A model generated the notes under the pieces. That model was not told the origin of the DNA. It made no database searches and worked only from the letters and a program-made list of their open reading frames with translations. Below are positions 1 to 8,935 of a stretch of 64,000 bases of DNA, piece by piece. A program made the position numbers and the translations under genes. The stretch is from NCBI GenBank assembly GCA_033816765.1, contig CM066291.1:1984001-2048000 (forward strand). The letters run 5' to 3'. The stretch's first letter is position 1. The number at the start of each line of letters is the position of its first letter. This DNA is from Nothopassalora personata. Taxonomy: Eukaryota; Ascomycota; Dothideomycetes; Mycosphaerellales; Mycosphaerellaceae.

Positions 1-1236
1 CCTTGCACACGCGTTCGAGGGTCTCTCGCAGCAACGGGATGGGATAGCGGTCTTTGATGGTGAGTGCGTTGAGGGCTCGGTAGTCAATGCACACGCGCAA
101 CCCTCCTCCTGGCTTCTTTACGATGAGAACGGGTGACGACATGTCGGACTTGGAGGGTTCGACCGTGCCGTTGGCCATGCCGTCGTCAATGAACTTCTTA
201 ACGACAGCCAATTGTTCTGGGTTCATGCTGAATGCTTTCTTGTACGGCAGATTGTTCTCAGAGCCTGGCTTCAGGTTGATGGCATGATCTGAAGGGCCAT
301 GCTCAGGTAGTTTGAAGTCGTTCTTGTGCCTAAAGGTATCCGCAATGTCATGGTACTCCGGTGGTAGCTTGACTTTGGGGTCTTGCACTTTGCTCTTCTT
401 CATGAATATTTCCCAGTCGTCCGGAGACATGGCGAACGCAGTGGCATGTTCGTCGTTGGGGTCGAAGTCTTCGGGCCACAGGGCGAACATCTCGCCGTTG
501 TCCTCTTGTTGCCTGCCTTGCCGCTTGCGGGCGCGTTTGGCCATTCGATAGAATGCGTCGGCGCTGATGAAGCATATGTCCGGGTCCGGTTCTGGCGGGA
601 CCACTTTCGGTGGTGCGGGTTTTGGTGTATTGGACTTGCTCGTTGCGTCCATGACAATAGTGCATGGTCTGCTGCCCTCGCAATGAGACTGGTAGCAGAA
701 GGGCTTATCGAATGAGAGTGTCTTGTTCTTGAAACTGCAGGACGGGTCATGTTCTTCAAGCCATGAAATGCCGAGGACAATGTCGTACTTGTCCAAGTCC
801 GTGATGTAGCAGAGCTCTTGGCTGGTGTGCCCACCGATGGTGATGTCCATCAGTGCCGCCTCTAAGAGGCGGGCAGTAGATCCGTTGGCCAAGCGGAGCC
901 TACGGGGTCTATCAAGCTTGAATGTAGGTATGTTATTTGCGCGGACGAATCTTGGGTCAGTGAACTTGGAAGAGGCACCAGTGTCAGAGAGGGTGAGAGC
1001 TTTTGCTTTCCTACCTGATGTGCTAGTTACAGTGCTGGCGCACACCATGTGCTTTCCATGCGTTGGTTGTACATGTATAGGCGTATGGGTGTCACCCTCA
1101 GCTGTTACTGCACACAGATATTCCTCCTCTTGGGCAAGCATCTCATATCCTTGCTCGTGTTCTGGTCCTTCGTGTTCGTGACTCGTGGATTCGTGAGGCG
1201 CTCCGTCAACGCGACTGTGTTGAGGAGCTAAGCATT
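1..1236 (-). CDS. Pol (protease and start of reverse transcriptase), partial
   Basis: The -1 frame after the slippery heptamer is open to the left window edge. An acidic linker is followed by the aspartic protease active site DTGAS (plus about 977-985) and the downstream YDIVLG segment typical of retropepsins, then a linker and the N-terminal reverse transcriptase motifs, including SPVLIVKKPGGGLR and CIDYRALN (plus 68-91). No initiator ATG is needed if it is made as a Gag-Pol fusion. No internal stop was seen, so this copy may encode an active enzyme, but the YXDD catalytic motif lies beyond the edge. Confidence 0.8.
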
Positions 1237-1240
1237 TCCC
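1200..1240 (-). promoter_or_regulatory. Programmed -1 ribosomal frameshift signal (gag-pol)
   Basis: In gag phase the minus strand reads G GGA AAT, a canonical X XXY YYZ heptamer (plus 1234-1240), followed by one sense codon and the gag stop. After a 5-nt spacer (GCTTA) comes a hairpin: GCTCCTCAAC pairs with GTTGA and GGAGC around an 8-nt loop, giving 10 bp with one bulged C (plus 1200-1228). Slipping back one base opens the frame that runs through protease into reverse transcriptase. Heptamer, spacing and stem all fit the known -1 frameshifting rules. Confidence 0.8.
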
Positions 1241-3483
1241 TGAGGAGCTGCTTCAATGGGAAGGGCCGGTGCATCGGTCATGGCGTTGAGGGCGATTGGG
1301 GTCTCTCGATCGACATCGCCAGTGCGCCACTTGCCACGCGAGTTGTGAAGAATGCACACGGGGTCGAGGCCGGTGTGGTCAGGCTCTCGACAGCGGAAAC
1401 ATCGGCCTTCACGGCGGCACTGGTCGCGGACTTCGTCGGTGAGCTTGGGCAGGTTGCCGTACTTGCGAGGGATGATGCGGACGGCAGGGCCTGTGTTCTG
1501 GCTTCGCGTGGTGACAGTGAGCGTGTTGTTGGTGAGTGGTGTGCGCTGACCGCCGGAGCCAGAACCACCTTGCTGCTGTTGCTGGCCGCCGTTGCCCTGC
1601 TGACGACGGTTGTTCTGCTGGCCGGCATTGGCGTTGTCCTTGTCCTTGTCCTTGTTCTCGTTGTTCTTGCCGTGCATGCTCTTGAGTGTGTTCCAGGCTT
1701 CCTCCTTGTCCTTGGCAATGCGGCAGAACTCAGAGAAGTTCTCGAGCAGTTGGTGATCCTCCATCTTGCGCATCCAGAACTCGTTCAAGCTGATCCATAG
1801 CTTGTATGTAACCAGCTTCTCACCTGCTTTAGCCGATAGGCGGCGGTATTCGATGATGTACTCGGCAAATTCTTGATTCTTCTTCTGGCGGAGCTGTATA
1901 AGCTCGCGGCCTGCCTTGAGTGCAACGTCACGCGGGTTCTCGCCGAAGTTCTCGTCCAGCTCGTCCCACATGTCCTCTAGCGAGCCCCAAGAGTCATTCT
2001 CGATTGCAAGCAAGAAGATGTCTTTGGGCGTACCGGAGGTGTGACGCTTGATGTAGTTGAAGATGTCAATACACGGGGTCTGAGGTGTGTATCTTGCGCT
2101 GATGGCGTCCTTGCAGCTGTCCTTCCAGTCCCTATAGGATGGGGATTCAGCAGTGTTGTCGAACTCCTTGGGATGAGGGAAGCGCTTGTCAGGTTCTTGC
2201 GCGAACGTGGTAGTGTTGTCGGTCTTGTGTGTTAGGACCGAAGCATGGCGCTCACGGCGTCGATCGTGTTCAGTGCGAGGTCTGTCACGATCTTGCCGAG
2301 CCTGACCTGCTGGTGTCTGAGAACGGCGAGCGCCAGCCTGTGGGAATCCGTCCAAGCCAGGGTCGCGTTCTTGGTGACCTTGGTCTCGACGGCGTTGATG
2401 CTCAAGCTGTTCGTGGAAGGTACGGGGTCGCTCGGTCGACTCGTTCAGGCGAGCTTGTGTCTTGAGGTGCACAATCTCGTTCTTCAGCTCGTTGACCTCG
2501 TTCTTGTACTGCTCGAGCTCATCTTCTGCCTGGTCGAGGTTGCCATTTGCTGTAGTAATGCGGTTGGACAACTCGTCAGTGATGCGCTTGTGAGTGGCCT
2601 TCAACATGTAGTCCTCGGGAATCCTGTCCTCGTTCTTGAGCTCATCCTCGAGTTGGCGCACGCGCTCCTCGTGGGTTTTTGCATCGGCGTCTCGTTCGTC
2701 TCGCTCCTGCACGATCTCGTCGCGATCCTGGGTAATGATGTCGATAGCATTCTTGGCCTCTTCGAGCCTCTCTTCTGCTTCATCCCGCTCTTGTAATGCT
2801 GCGTTGCGTTCCTCACGATATCGCTTTGTGAGTTCGCGGTTAGAGTTGAAGGCCGTCTTAAGCTTGGCGTATCCGTCCACTGTACTCTTGACGCTGAGGT
2901 AGATCGTGACCGGGCGTAGGTTGACTTGTCTCTGGAACGCAGTGGCGTCGGCGAGTCGATAGTTGGCGGGATCGTATGTGAATTCGGCGTTATCGCGGTC
3001 GATCGCATCGAATCGTGGTGGTGCATCTGGGTCGTGGGCAGAGGTCAAGTCGATGCCTTGCCCATCATCCTCGTAGCCGGACAAGTTAGTGTCCTCAACT
3101 GGCTGCTTACCTTGTCGCCGGCTGCTTGGTCGTGTGGAAGACTCGGCAGGCTGTTGCGACTGCGACTCGGCTCGCATGGTATCTTGCGTTTCGAGTGGTT
3201 GGGTTTGGGATTGATGAGTCTGTACTTGAGAGAGAGGAGACTTGCCTATGCCGCCTGGTGGCGACATGTTTCCCTTACCCTCTTGCTGGTCTTGCTGGAT
3301 ACGCGTGAGGCGATCCGGATGCATGTTGTCACGGTCTCCTGGGCTTAGCATAGATCGTACGTGTGCTTGAAGTTCTGGGTCATCGGCGCCTCTATTCAGC
3401 AGCTCTGCTGGAATGGAGGACTCGCGTTCGCGCTGTCGGCGCTGCCTTGAGAAGGGCGGTTGCTGTTGCTGTTCGTTGTCCAT
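1228..3483 (-). CDS. Gag polyprotein of Ty3/gypsy element
   Basis: This 751-residue ORF is the structural (capsid/nucleocapsid) protein of the left retroelement. The N-terminal third is low-complexity and Q/S-rich; residues of roughly 200-350 are rich in E, K, R and heptad-like leucines and should form a long coiled coil; a retrotransposon gag-like helical segment follows; near the C-terminus a Q/G/N-rich stretch precedes a zinc knuckle of the form CX2CX4HX6C (CFRC..H..C), slightly longer than the usual CX2CX4HX4C. The frame ends in TAG at 1228-1230, and pol continues in the -1 frame through a slippery site at 1234-1240. Several plus-strand ORFs over this gene are antisense shadows. Confidence 0.85.
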   Translation of the reverse strand: MDNEQQQQPPFSRQRRQRERESSIPAELLNRGADDPELQAHVRSMLSPGDRDNMHPDRLTRIQQDQQEGKGNMSPPGGIGKSPLSQVQTHQSQTQPLETQDTMRAESQSQQPAESSTRPSSRRQGKQPVEDTNLSGYEDDGQGIDLTSAHDPDAPPRFDAIDRDNAEFTYDPANYRLADATAFQRQVNLRPVTIYLSVKSTVDGYAKLKTAFNSNRELTKRYREERNAALQERDEAEERLEEAKNAIDIITQDRDEIVQERDERDADAKTHEERVRQLEDELKNEDRIPEDYMLKATHKRITDELSNRITTANGNLDQAEDELEQYKNEVNELKNEIVHLKTQARLNESTERPRTFHEQLEHQRRRDQGHQERDPGLDGFPQAGARRSQTPAGQARQDRDRPRTEHDRRRERHASVLTHKTDNTTTFAQEPDKRFPHPKEFDNTAESPSYRDWKDSCKDAISARYTPQTPCIDIFNYIKRHTSGTPKDIFLLAIENDSWGSLEDMWDELDENFGENPRDVALKAGRELIQLRQKKNQEFAEYIIEYRRLSAKAGEKLVTYKLWISLNEFWMRKMEDHQLLENFSEFCRIAKDKEEAWNTLKSMHGKNNENKDKDKDNANAGQQNNRRQQGNGGQQQQQGGSGSGGQRTPLTNNTLTVTTRSQNTGPAVRIIPRKYGNLPKLTDEVRDQCRREGRCFRCREPDHTGLDPVCILHNSRGKWRTGDVDRETPIALNAMTDAPALPIEAAPQGNA

Positions 3484-3575
3484 GAAGTCGGGTCGTGTCG
3501 CGGACTTTGGTCGCGCGTCCTGGCGGTTCTCGGTGTCGGTGTCGCGCAGAGGTCAGCTCTCTGCTTTGAAGAAAG

Positions 3576-3584
3576 GCGTAACTA
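3576..3584 (-). promoter_or_regulatory. Candidate self-priming primer binding site, left element
   Basis: Starting 2 nt inside the LTR edge, the minus strand reads TAGTTACGC, the exact reverse complement of GCGTAACTA within the LTR (plus positions 3633-3641). There is no TGG start, which a tRNA 3'-CCA primer would need. This is the arrangement known for Tf1/sushi-group elements, where the mRNA 5' end primes its own reverse transcription. The transcript start is not known. Confidence 0.5.
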
Positions 3585-3586
3585 AC

Positions 3587-3782
3587 TGTCACGGGCGAGA
3601 GGGACTACTATAGGTACGGGTAGAGACATATGTAGTTACGCGAGCTATCTAAGAGGTCGAAGGTACGCGCGAGAAGATAAGGGAACGCGAAGTAAGCTAG
3701 CGGGCGCTAGCGGCCGCTAGCGCGCGGGGCTGCGACCGATGACGTGTCGCGGGGCAGTGAGTGAAAGTGCTGTCTCGTGACA
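3587..3782 (-). repeat. Candidate 5' LTR of the left retroelement
   Basis: The segment begins and ends with inverted TGTCAC/GTGACA termini, the usual TG..CA form of LTR ends, and lies just upstream of gag in element orientation. The inner edge is followed after 2 nt by a candidate self-complementary primer site at 3576-3584. It contains three GCTAGCG units spaced 10 bp apart. The second LTR is outside the window, so the boundary rests on the termini and position only. Confidence 0.65.
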
Positions 3783-4387
3783 TACTTAGCATCCGCTTTT
3801 AAGCCTAAGATTATAATAACCCGTACCTAGGAAGACAATATAGCTATTGTAGTAGTAGCTGTATTAGTAGTAGCCTTATCTTCGCGCCCTCCGGCATTAA
3901 AAGCACCTACTACAGTTAGCGAAGGTGAGTGTCGCTCGAAGAGAAGCATAGTCCATTTAATGCGGTAATAGACTATCTCTAGCCTAGGCCGCGTAAGAGT
4001 TAGAAGGGTAATAGCCCGTATAGCTACACGGTTACGTGTAGCGTTACACTCGGATACACGACACGACGCTTACGGTGATTACCCGAAGCTACTTAATCTA
4101 CTTCGCTCTACACCGCTCTACTCCGCTCCGCTCTACTTCTTATAACTTTTCCCTACTTACTACTCGTAAGCCCTTATTGTTCCCTAACCGCAATGCAATA
4201 GCCTTTATAACATATAAGGCGCGCGAAAATATCGAGTTCTATTGCTCCTCTAAGGTTCTCGTACCCACCCCTACGGTACGGCTTCCTAGAATTGAGCCGA
4301 TCTCTTACCTAATATAGGCCTCTTAGCGGGATAACGTACCTGCCGTGAAAGTCAATTTACTAACCTCGCCGTCGCCGAACTTACCTA
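3783..4387. other. RIP-degraded repeat, no recognisable gene
   Basis: TAG/CTA/TAA-rich sequence with few CA and TG steps, typical of heavy RIP. A short array of 5-bp units related to GCTCT/ACTCC lies at about 4099-4139 and is the reverse complement of the array at 15.8-15.96 kb. I see no intact ORF. Confidence 0.6.
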
Positions 4388-5908
4388 ATGGCACCGCGCA
4401 ATAAGCGCAAGGCTGCTACTACTGCTATAGGGCCATCTAATTGACCTACGCGTACGCCTAAGCCTAGCCGCCGGACTCGTGATATCGAAGCTACTACTAC
4501 TACTACTACTACTTAGCTATAACGAGAATAAGCTCTACCGCCGCGATCTACTTAATCGCCTATTCCGGACGATAAAGATAAAGTTAATACATAGGATAAA
4601 GAGGAGGCCGAGAACGCTATTCGTAAGAGGCCGTAATACAAGTACCGCTTACTATTTAAGATTAACGACCGCAATAAGCTAAATGCGCCGCTATTATAGA
4701 CTAACGCGTATATTGCTATCGACCGTAGACACCCTCTCGAGTAGACCTTAAAGGAGTACGTAATCCGGTAGTACCGTAGTTAGTACTCGAATAAGCGAGA
4801 TAAGGCGAACTAGATATTCGATAAATACTTAATTCGGTTAATTGCTATGTACGACAACCTAGTAGTTAGTAGAGCTTATACCGTTAAGTTAAACTCGGAG
4901 GACTAGTAGCGCTAGCTTAATATAGCCTACGACTTAATAGATTAGTAGGCCTCTAAGAATAGGCGTAGCATTATGCTTACTTTCTAGGTGTTATTATCTC
5001 TAGTACTAATAGAGCCGCTACAGTCGTAGCAACTATATGCTACACCTACTCGGCGTAGTAGTGCATCTTAGCGTACTACACCTTAGAGTGCAACACGTAC
5101 GATGTTTATAGCCCGTAACCATCGCCGGCGTAAGGACACGATCTTTAAGGAACCTAAGGCTAAGGCTAAGGCTCCACCGGTAGATAAAGATAAGAACGGA
5201 GACCTTCGTAATCTAATTAAGGCGCGCTAGCCTTATAAGAACACGCGGTATCGTTAGTACGGCTAGTAGTGTTATTATGTCGGCCTAGACACCTATAATA
5301 ACTACCTGCTTATCTATAGAGAAGTAGCGACTAAATAGGCGCGACTAATTAGGCTCGGCCGTACCACTATCGAAGACCTAACGACGGAGCTAGTGTTTCG
5401 AATGTAGAAGTATAAGGTCCGGCATAGCTTAGATAATGCTAATCCATTTACTAGCTCGAGATTGAAGGGTAGTGCGGCGAATGCGTAGGTACCTATTATC
5501 GTTAACAACTACCTTAGCGGAGGTGTAGGTATTATAGGTAGTGTCTAATATTCTTACTAGCACTCTCTATCTTTACCGCCTAGACCTATTATAAACGAGC
5601 TCTTGGATCTAGCGATTGAGACCGAGGGTTTCTTTCGTATATACGAGCTCGATCCTTTCTAGATGAATAGAGAGGGTGACCTTACCGCTATTCGTAAGAA
5701 ATTCATCTACGAAGATTAGGCCCTATCGAGGGTATTAAAGATCGATATAGCGACGTGGATTCGGTATAGATTTAAGGAAGGGCAATTCGAGCGCTTTAAG
5801 GCTTATACGAGGGAATAGCGGTCTCGTAAGGCGTAGAAAAATGGTAAAAATATGCCGATAACGAGAGGCGATAGCGCGTACGACGACGCCTTAATATCGC
5901 GTATATAA
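4388..5908 (+). pseudogene. RIP-killed ORF of unknown transposon or repeat gene
   Basis: From an ATG at 4388 one frame can be followed to a TAA near 5908, interrupted by many TAG and TAA codons, mostly where Q or W would be expected. It begins with a basic R/K/T-rich segment, then a stretch starting YKYRLLFKINDRNKLNAPLL, and later segments with conserved-looking P, Y and charged residues. The frame seems to hold over about 500 codons with substitutions rather than indels, which is how RIP differs from ordinary decay. I do not recognise the family; a gag-like or transposase-accessory protein is possible. Confidence 0.45.
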
Positions 5909-6720
5909 GGTGTTGTTGTTGTCGTGTTAGTGTTAAGATAATAAGGTAAAGCTAGAAATAATGACTATCTTAACGGCTATCTTCGAGCATCTTAGACCCT
6001 AAATCCGAGAAGGTCGGGAAGATAGGTTTGCACTTTATAGCCCGACAACTACGCATTCGTTTCGCTCCAACTTTTTTTTATATAGCAGCGCTCACCGAGG
6101 AACGAAAGAATATATAAATATCTAAAGAAGAGGTGTTGTAGTTGTTAGGTAATATTGTATAAAGCCGTTAGACCCTAATGTTCTGCGGGAGCCGAAGAAT
6201 TCCCGGGAAGATTCTTCCCGAATGCTTTACTAGCGATACTCGAGTAGATAGAGATAGGCTAAGACGACATCGTTTTTAAAAGTAATGAATTCGATCGATT
6301 TACTACTAAAACTAGCCTTACTAAGAAACTAATGTGTCCGAACTAGTCTCTACTCACCTAAAACACCGCGGATAGCTAATTTTACTCCTAGCACGACATC
6401 AATATTATCCCTTTATAGCGACCTCGAACGTACTCATAAGCAACGACACTTTTAGCACTACCTTCTTTACTACCGCCTATTAAATAAGAACCACCTCCTT
6501 TATTACTACTGCCGCCGCCGCCTTCCTTACCTCCGCCGTTCGAAGACGCTAGAATCGAAGCGATATAGAGCGCGGTAATAGAGCTATAGAATTCGGTGAA
6601 CGCAATGCGCGGCTTCGTCCTTTAGCTATCTATAAGGGTGTTAGTAATTAAGGACTATCTTAAGAAAGAGACGGCCTTTAAGAGGTGGATACATACTTAT
6701 CGATAGCCGCTTTGCTAGAA
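5909..6720. other. RIP-degraded repeat between two dead ORFs
   Basis: AT-rich, TAG-rich DNA with no ORF of note. It may include one end of the transposon whose transposase lies to the right, but I could not identify terminal inverted repeats with confidence. Confidence 0.5.
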
Positions 6721-7653
6721 CTAAGTAGGTGCTGCCCTTTCGATCTCACACTCTATTAACGCGTGTGCTATAAAGTGGCCGAAGGTGTCGTACGTAGTAG
6801 CCTTAGCAATGTTCTTCTTTACCCACGCCTTTAGCGATAAGAACGACAACTTAATAGGGTTAAAGTCTAGTAAGTATAGCGGTAGATATTCAAGCCTAAT
6901 GCTAGTAGTGTCGTAGAGCTCCTTTATACGTACACTGCGATAAATAGACGCGTTATCCATTACTAGATACATCCCTCTCTTTAGCTGCGGCAACACTACC
7001 AATTTAAGCTAATCTTCGAACATGTCGCTCTTAATTAAGCCCTAATATATGAGCGGGTCCGCTAGATAGCCATAAGTAGTTATCGCTAGTAACACCGACT
7101 ACCTCTTCGAGCGCTTAGATCTACCGTGATCTATAGTAGGTGTATTCACCTCTAACTATCTATACTTTCGCTAACTAGTGCGTTTATTTGACGCGCTCTT
7201 ATCTACGTAACACACCTAGTCTACTAGCATAAATATCTACTTCTCTCTAAAGTCCTTACGTAGTATCTAATTCGCCTCGAGCGCGCGACGCTGTGTCTTC
7301 TTCTACGAGAAGTGAAGCTCGTTATAGATGTAGTTACTAACCGCCTGTATAGAGAGCATAAGATCAAACTTATCGTAGATGAACTACACGATCTCGTCTA
7401 GATAAGTAGTAGGTCGATCCTTTAAGAAGTCGTGCATATATTTAAGCTGCTATAGCGATAGCAGCTTTAGCGGCCCTCTCTTCTACTATACTAGATACGG
7501 CTCTCCGAATAGCTCGATATTCGCTCGAATCTTGTCGATATAGCGACGGCTAATCTGTGTCTTGTAGTGGATACGACGGCTCGATAGGCCTTTAGTAAAG
7601 TAGTCGCGGAGCTCGTTAATCTAATGTAGTAGTAACTAGCGTAGATCTAGCAT
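6721..7653 (-). pseudogene. RIP-killed Tc1/mariner-type (DDE_3) transposase
   Basis: On the minus strand one frame of about 311 codons runs from ATG at 7653 to TAG at 6721. It has an N-terminal helix-turn-helix-like region, a middle segment resembling CYVDESASNERT, and a C-terminal part with YLVMDNASIYRS and LEYLPLYLLDFNPIKLSF, matching the DNASIHRS / LPPYSPDFNPIE motifs of the DDE endonuclease superfamily. The stops I could read are mostly TAG at expected W or Q positions, and no frameshift is evident. The last 93 codons (from 7002) are open by chance. It cannot make an active protein. Confidence 0.75.
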
Positions 7654-7740
7654 AGCTAACAACACCTAGGACTAGCCTATATAGCTATTACAACGGCTTC
7701 ATTCGAGACGATAGCGACAGTGAGGTGCATTGGGATAGAG

Positions 7741-7745
7741 GAGAT
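7741..7745 (+). repeat. Target site duplication, left copy (GAGAT)
   Basis: GAGAT directly abuts the 3' LTR and is repeated at 13996-14000 next to the 5' LTR. Five base pairs is the usual duplication length for Ty3/gypsy integrases. Confidence 0.9.
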
Positions 7746-8229
7746 TGTTATGTCTCGTTCCAGGGCTAATCTCAAAAGAGAGATAAGTCAAGTCACGTGG
7801 CGGTATTCTTTGGAGAGGCTAAAGCAAACTGAGCGAAGATGAATAATTGGAGTAAGAGTGTATTCCAATCAGTGAGATCGTAACATGAGTTGAACGCAGT
7901 CGAAGCCATAAGGGATTCTCAGCGTTCCTAAATACAAAGGAGATTTGCCAGTCTTGGCTGTCCTTTCGCGCCATGTGCGCCTTCTGCGACAAGTGCGCTC
8001 GTCGCTACCGTCGCGGACGTCGCTCATGTCGCGGGTACGTCTTTCGCGCTATGCGCGACGAGTCGTCCCCAGTCAGGCGTCGCGGACGTCGCGCATACAT
8101 CTTTTGCACGTGACCCGTGCCAGGATGTTTTCCCTTGCGGTGTTGTCATACCGTAACAGTCGCGCATACATCTTTTGCACGTGACCCGTGCCAGGATGTT
8201 TTCCTTTGCGGTGTTGTCATACCGTAACA
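7746..8229 (-). repeat. 3' LTR of the chromovirus
   Basis: 484 bp, identical by eye to 13512-13995, ending in ..GTAACA at 8229 on the plus strand and flanked by GAGAT at 7741-7745. A 79-codon plus-strand ORF in it (7945-8184) is repeat-derived and arginine-rich, so I do not call it a gene. Because the extra ORF at 8294 starts 64 bp downstream on the plus strand, this LTR could also act as an antisense promoter. Confidence 0.92.
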
Positions 8230-8242
8230 CCATCCCCCTCTT
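8230..8242 (-). promoter_or_regulatory. Polypurine tract next to the 3' LTR
   Basis: The minus strand reads AAGAGGGGGATGG immediately before the 3' LTR, the expected place and composition for the plus-strand primer of reverse transcription. Confidence 0.75.
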
Positions 8243-8293
8243 AGCCTAGCTCGTCCCGAGCTACCTTTTATAGTTGTGATCGCTTTCCCCACC

Positions 8294-8935
8294 ATGTCTT
8301 CGTCATCATGGCTCACGATGCCTCTTCGCCCTTCGTCTTCTTCTGATATCTACGCGGAAACCATTAACGCCCTTTCTCGTTCTCGCCGGTTCCAGTCCAT
8401 TATGCCCGTCTCGTGCAGTCGGTGTCGTCGCCAGGGCCAGGAGTGTCGTGTCGACGCTCGGTCCGGTCGTTGCAAGGCGTGCAACGACGCTCACAAGAAG
8501 TGTGATCTCCGGGTCACTCTTCAGGAGTTCGAGAAGATGGCCAAGATCCGGGAGTCGCTGTCCAGGAGTGCGGAAGAGGCGGAGGACGCTCTGTCCGAAG
8601 CAGAAGAAGAGGCCGAGAGGGTGATAGCAGCGGCTCAGCAGAAGGTGGCAGCTGCCCGTGCGAAGGCCCGCCGGCTGCGAAAACAGCTTCGTGCCGCGGA
8701 ATCAACGGAGGACAATTCCTTCAAGAGGGCTTTGTCCACCGCGGAGGAGATGGAGCGTCTGGAAGGAGAGTCTGAGGCCCCCGCGGCCTCGGCCGGTAGC
8801 GAGGTGCTCGTAGACTTCTCCGAGTTTGGCAGCGTTTTTGGGGAACAGGTTTCCCCCTCCACTTGGGGTCTTATAACTGGTGTCCAGTTCCCCGAGTGGA
8901 GTGCTGGCCCCGTTGAGCCTCCGAATGTTGGTTAG
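8294..8935 (+). CDS. Antisense cysteine-rich coiled-coil ORF carried by the chromovirus
   Basis: A 213-codon ORF on the strand opposite gag-pol, between pol and the 3' LTR; ATG 8294 has a good fungal context (CACCATG). After an S/R-rich start, residues about 42-75 hold six cysteines in pattern CX2CX6C..CX2CX6C, reminiscent of a zinc cluster but with a longer middle spacing. A long A/E/K/R-rich helix with coiled-coil heptads follows (about 75-145), then an acidic, aromatic C-terminus. Its TAG stop (8933-8935) overlaps the pol stop (TTA, 8932-8934). The frame is open in a recently moved copy. Its function is unknown; nucleic-acid binding, LTR regulation or copy-number control are guesses. Confidence 0.7.
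   Translation: MSSSSWLTMPLRPSSSSDIYAETINALSRSRRFQSIMPVSCSRCRRQGQECRVDARSGRCKACNDAHKKCDLRVTLQEFEKMAKIRESLSRSAEEAEDALSEAEEEAERVIAAAQQKVAAARAKARRLRKQLRAAESTEDNSFKRALSTAEEMERLEGESEAPAASAGSEVLVDFSEFGSVFGEQVSPSTWGLITGVQFPEWSAGPVEPPNVG

Larger units (their letters stand above)
1..3782 (-). mobile_element. Ty3/gypsy LTR retrotransposon, partial (5' LTR, gag, start of pol)
   Basis: On the minus strand the order is a 196-bp candidate LTR, gag, then protease and the first reverse transcriptase motif running off the left edge of the window. The frames are open and the sequence lacks the TAG-rich look of the neighbouring RIP block, so this copy is young or escaped RIP. RNase H, integrase and the 3' LTR lie outside the window, so its completeness and the target duplication cannot be judged. 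It sits in older RIP-damaged repeats that start right after base 3782. Confidence 0.85.

Noticed and set aside
1345..1800. 151-codon hydrophobic plus-strand ORF over gag
   Set aside because: Antisense shadow of the gag Q/G/N-rich region; the leucine and valine runs come from reading repeats backwards.
2245..2796. 183-codon plus-strand ORF resembling a membrane protein
   Set aside because: Antisense of the gag coiled coil; E/K/Q codons read backwards give L, F and V.
7945..8184. 79-codon ORF in both LTRs
   Set aside because: Arg/Ser-rich, made of LTR repeats, no start context; its duplication only reflects the LTR pair.
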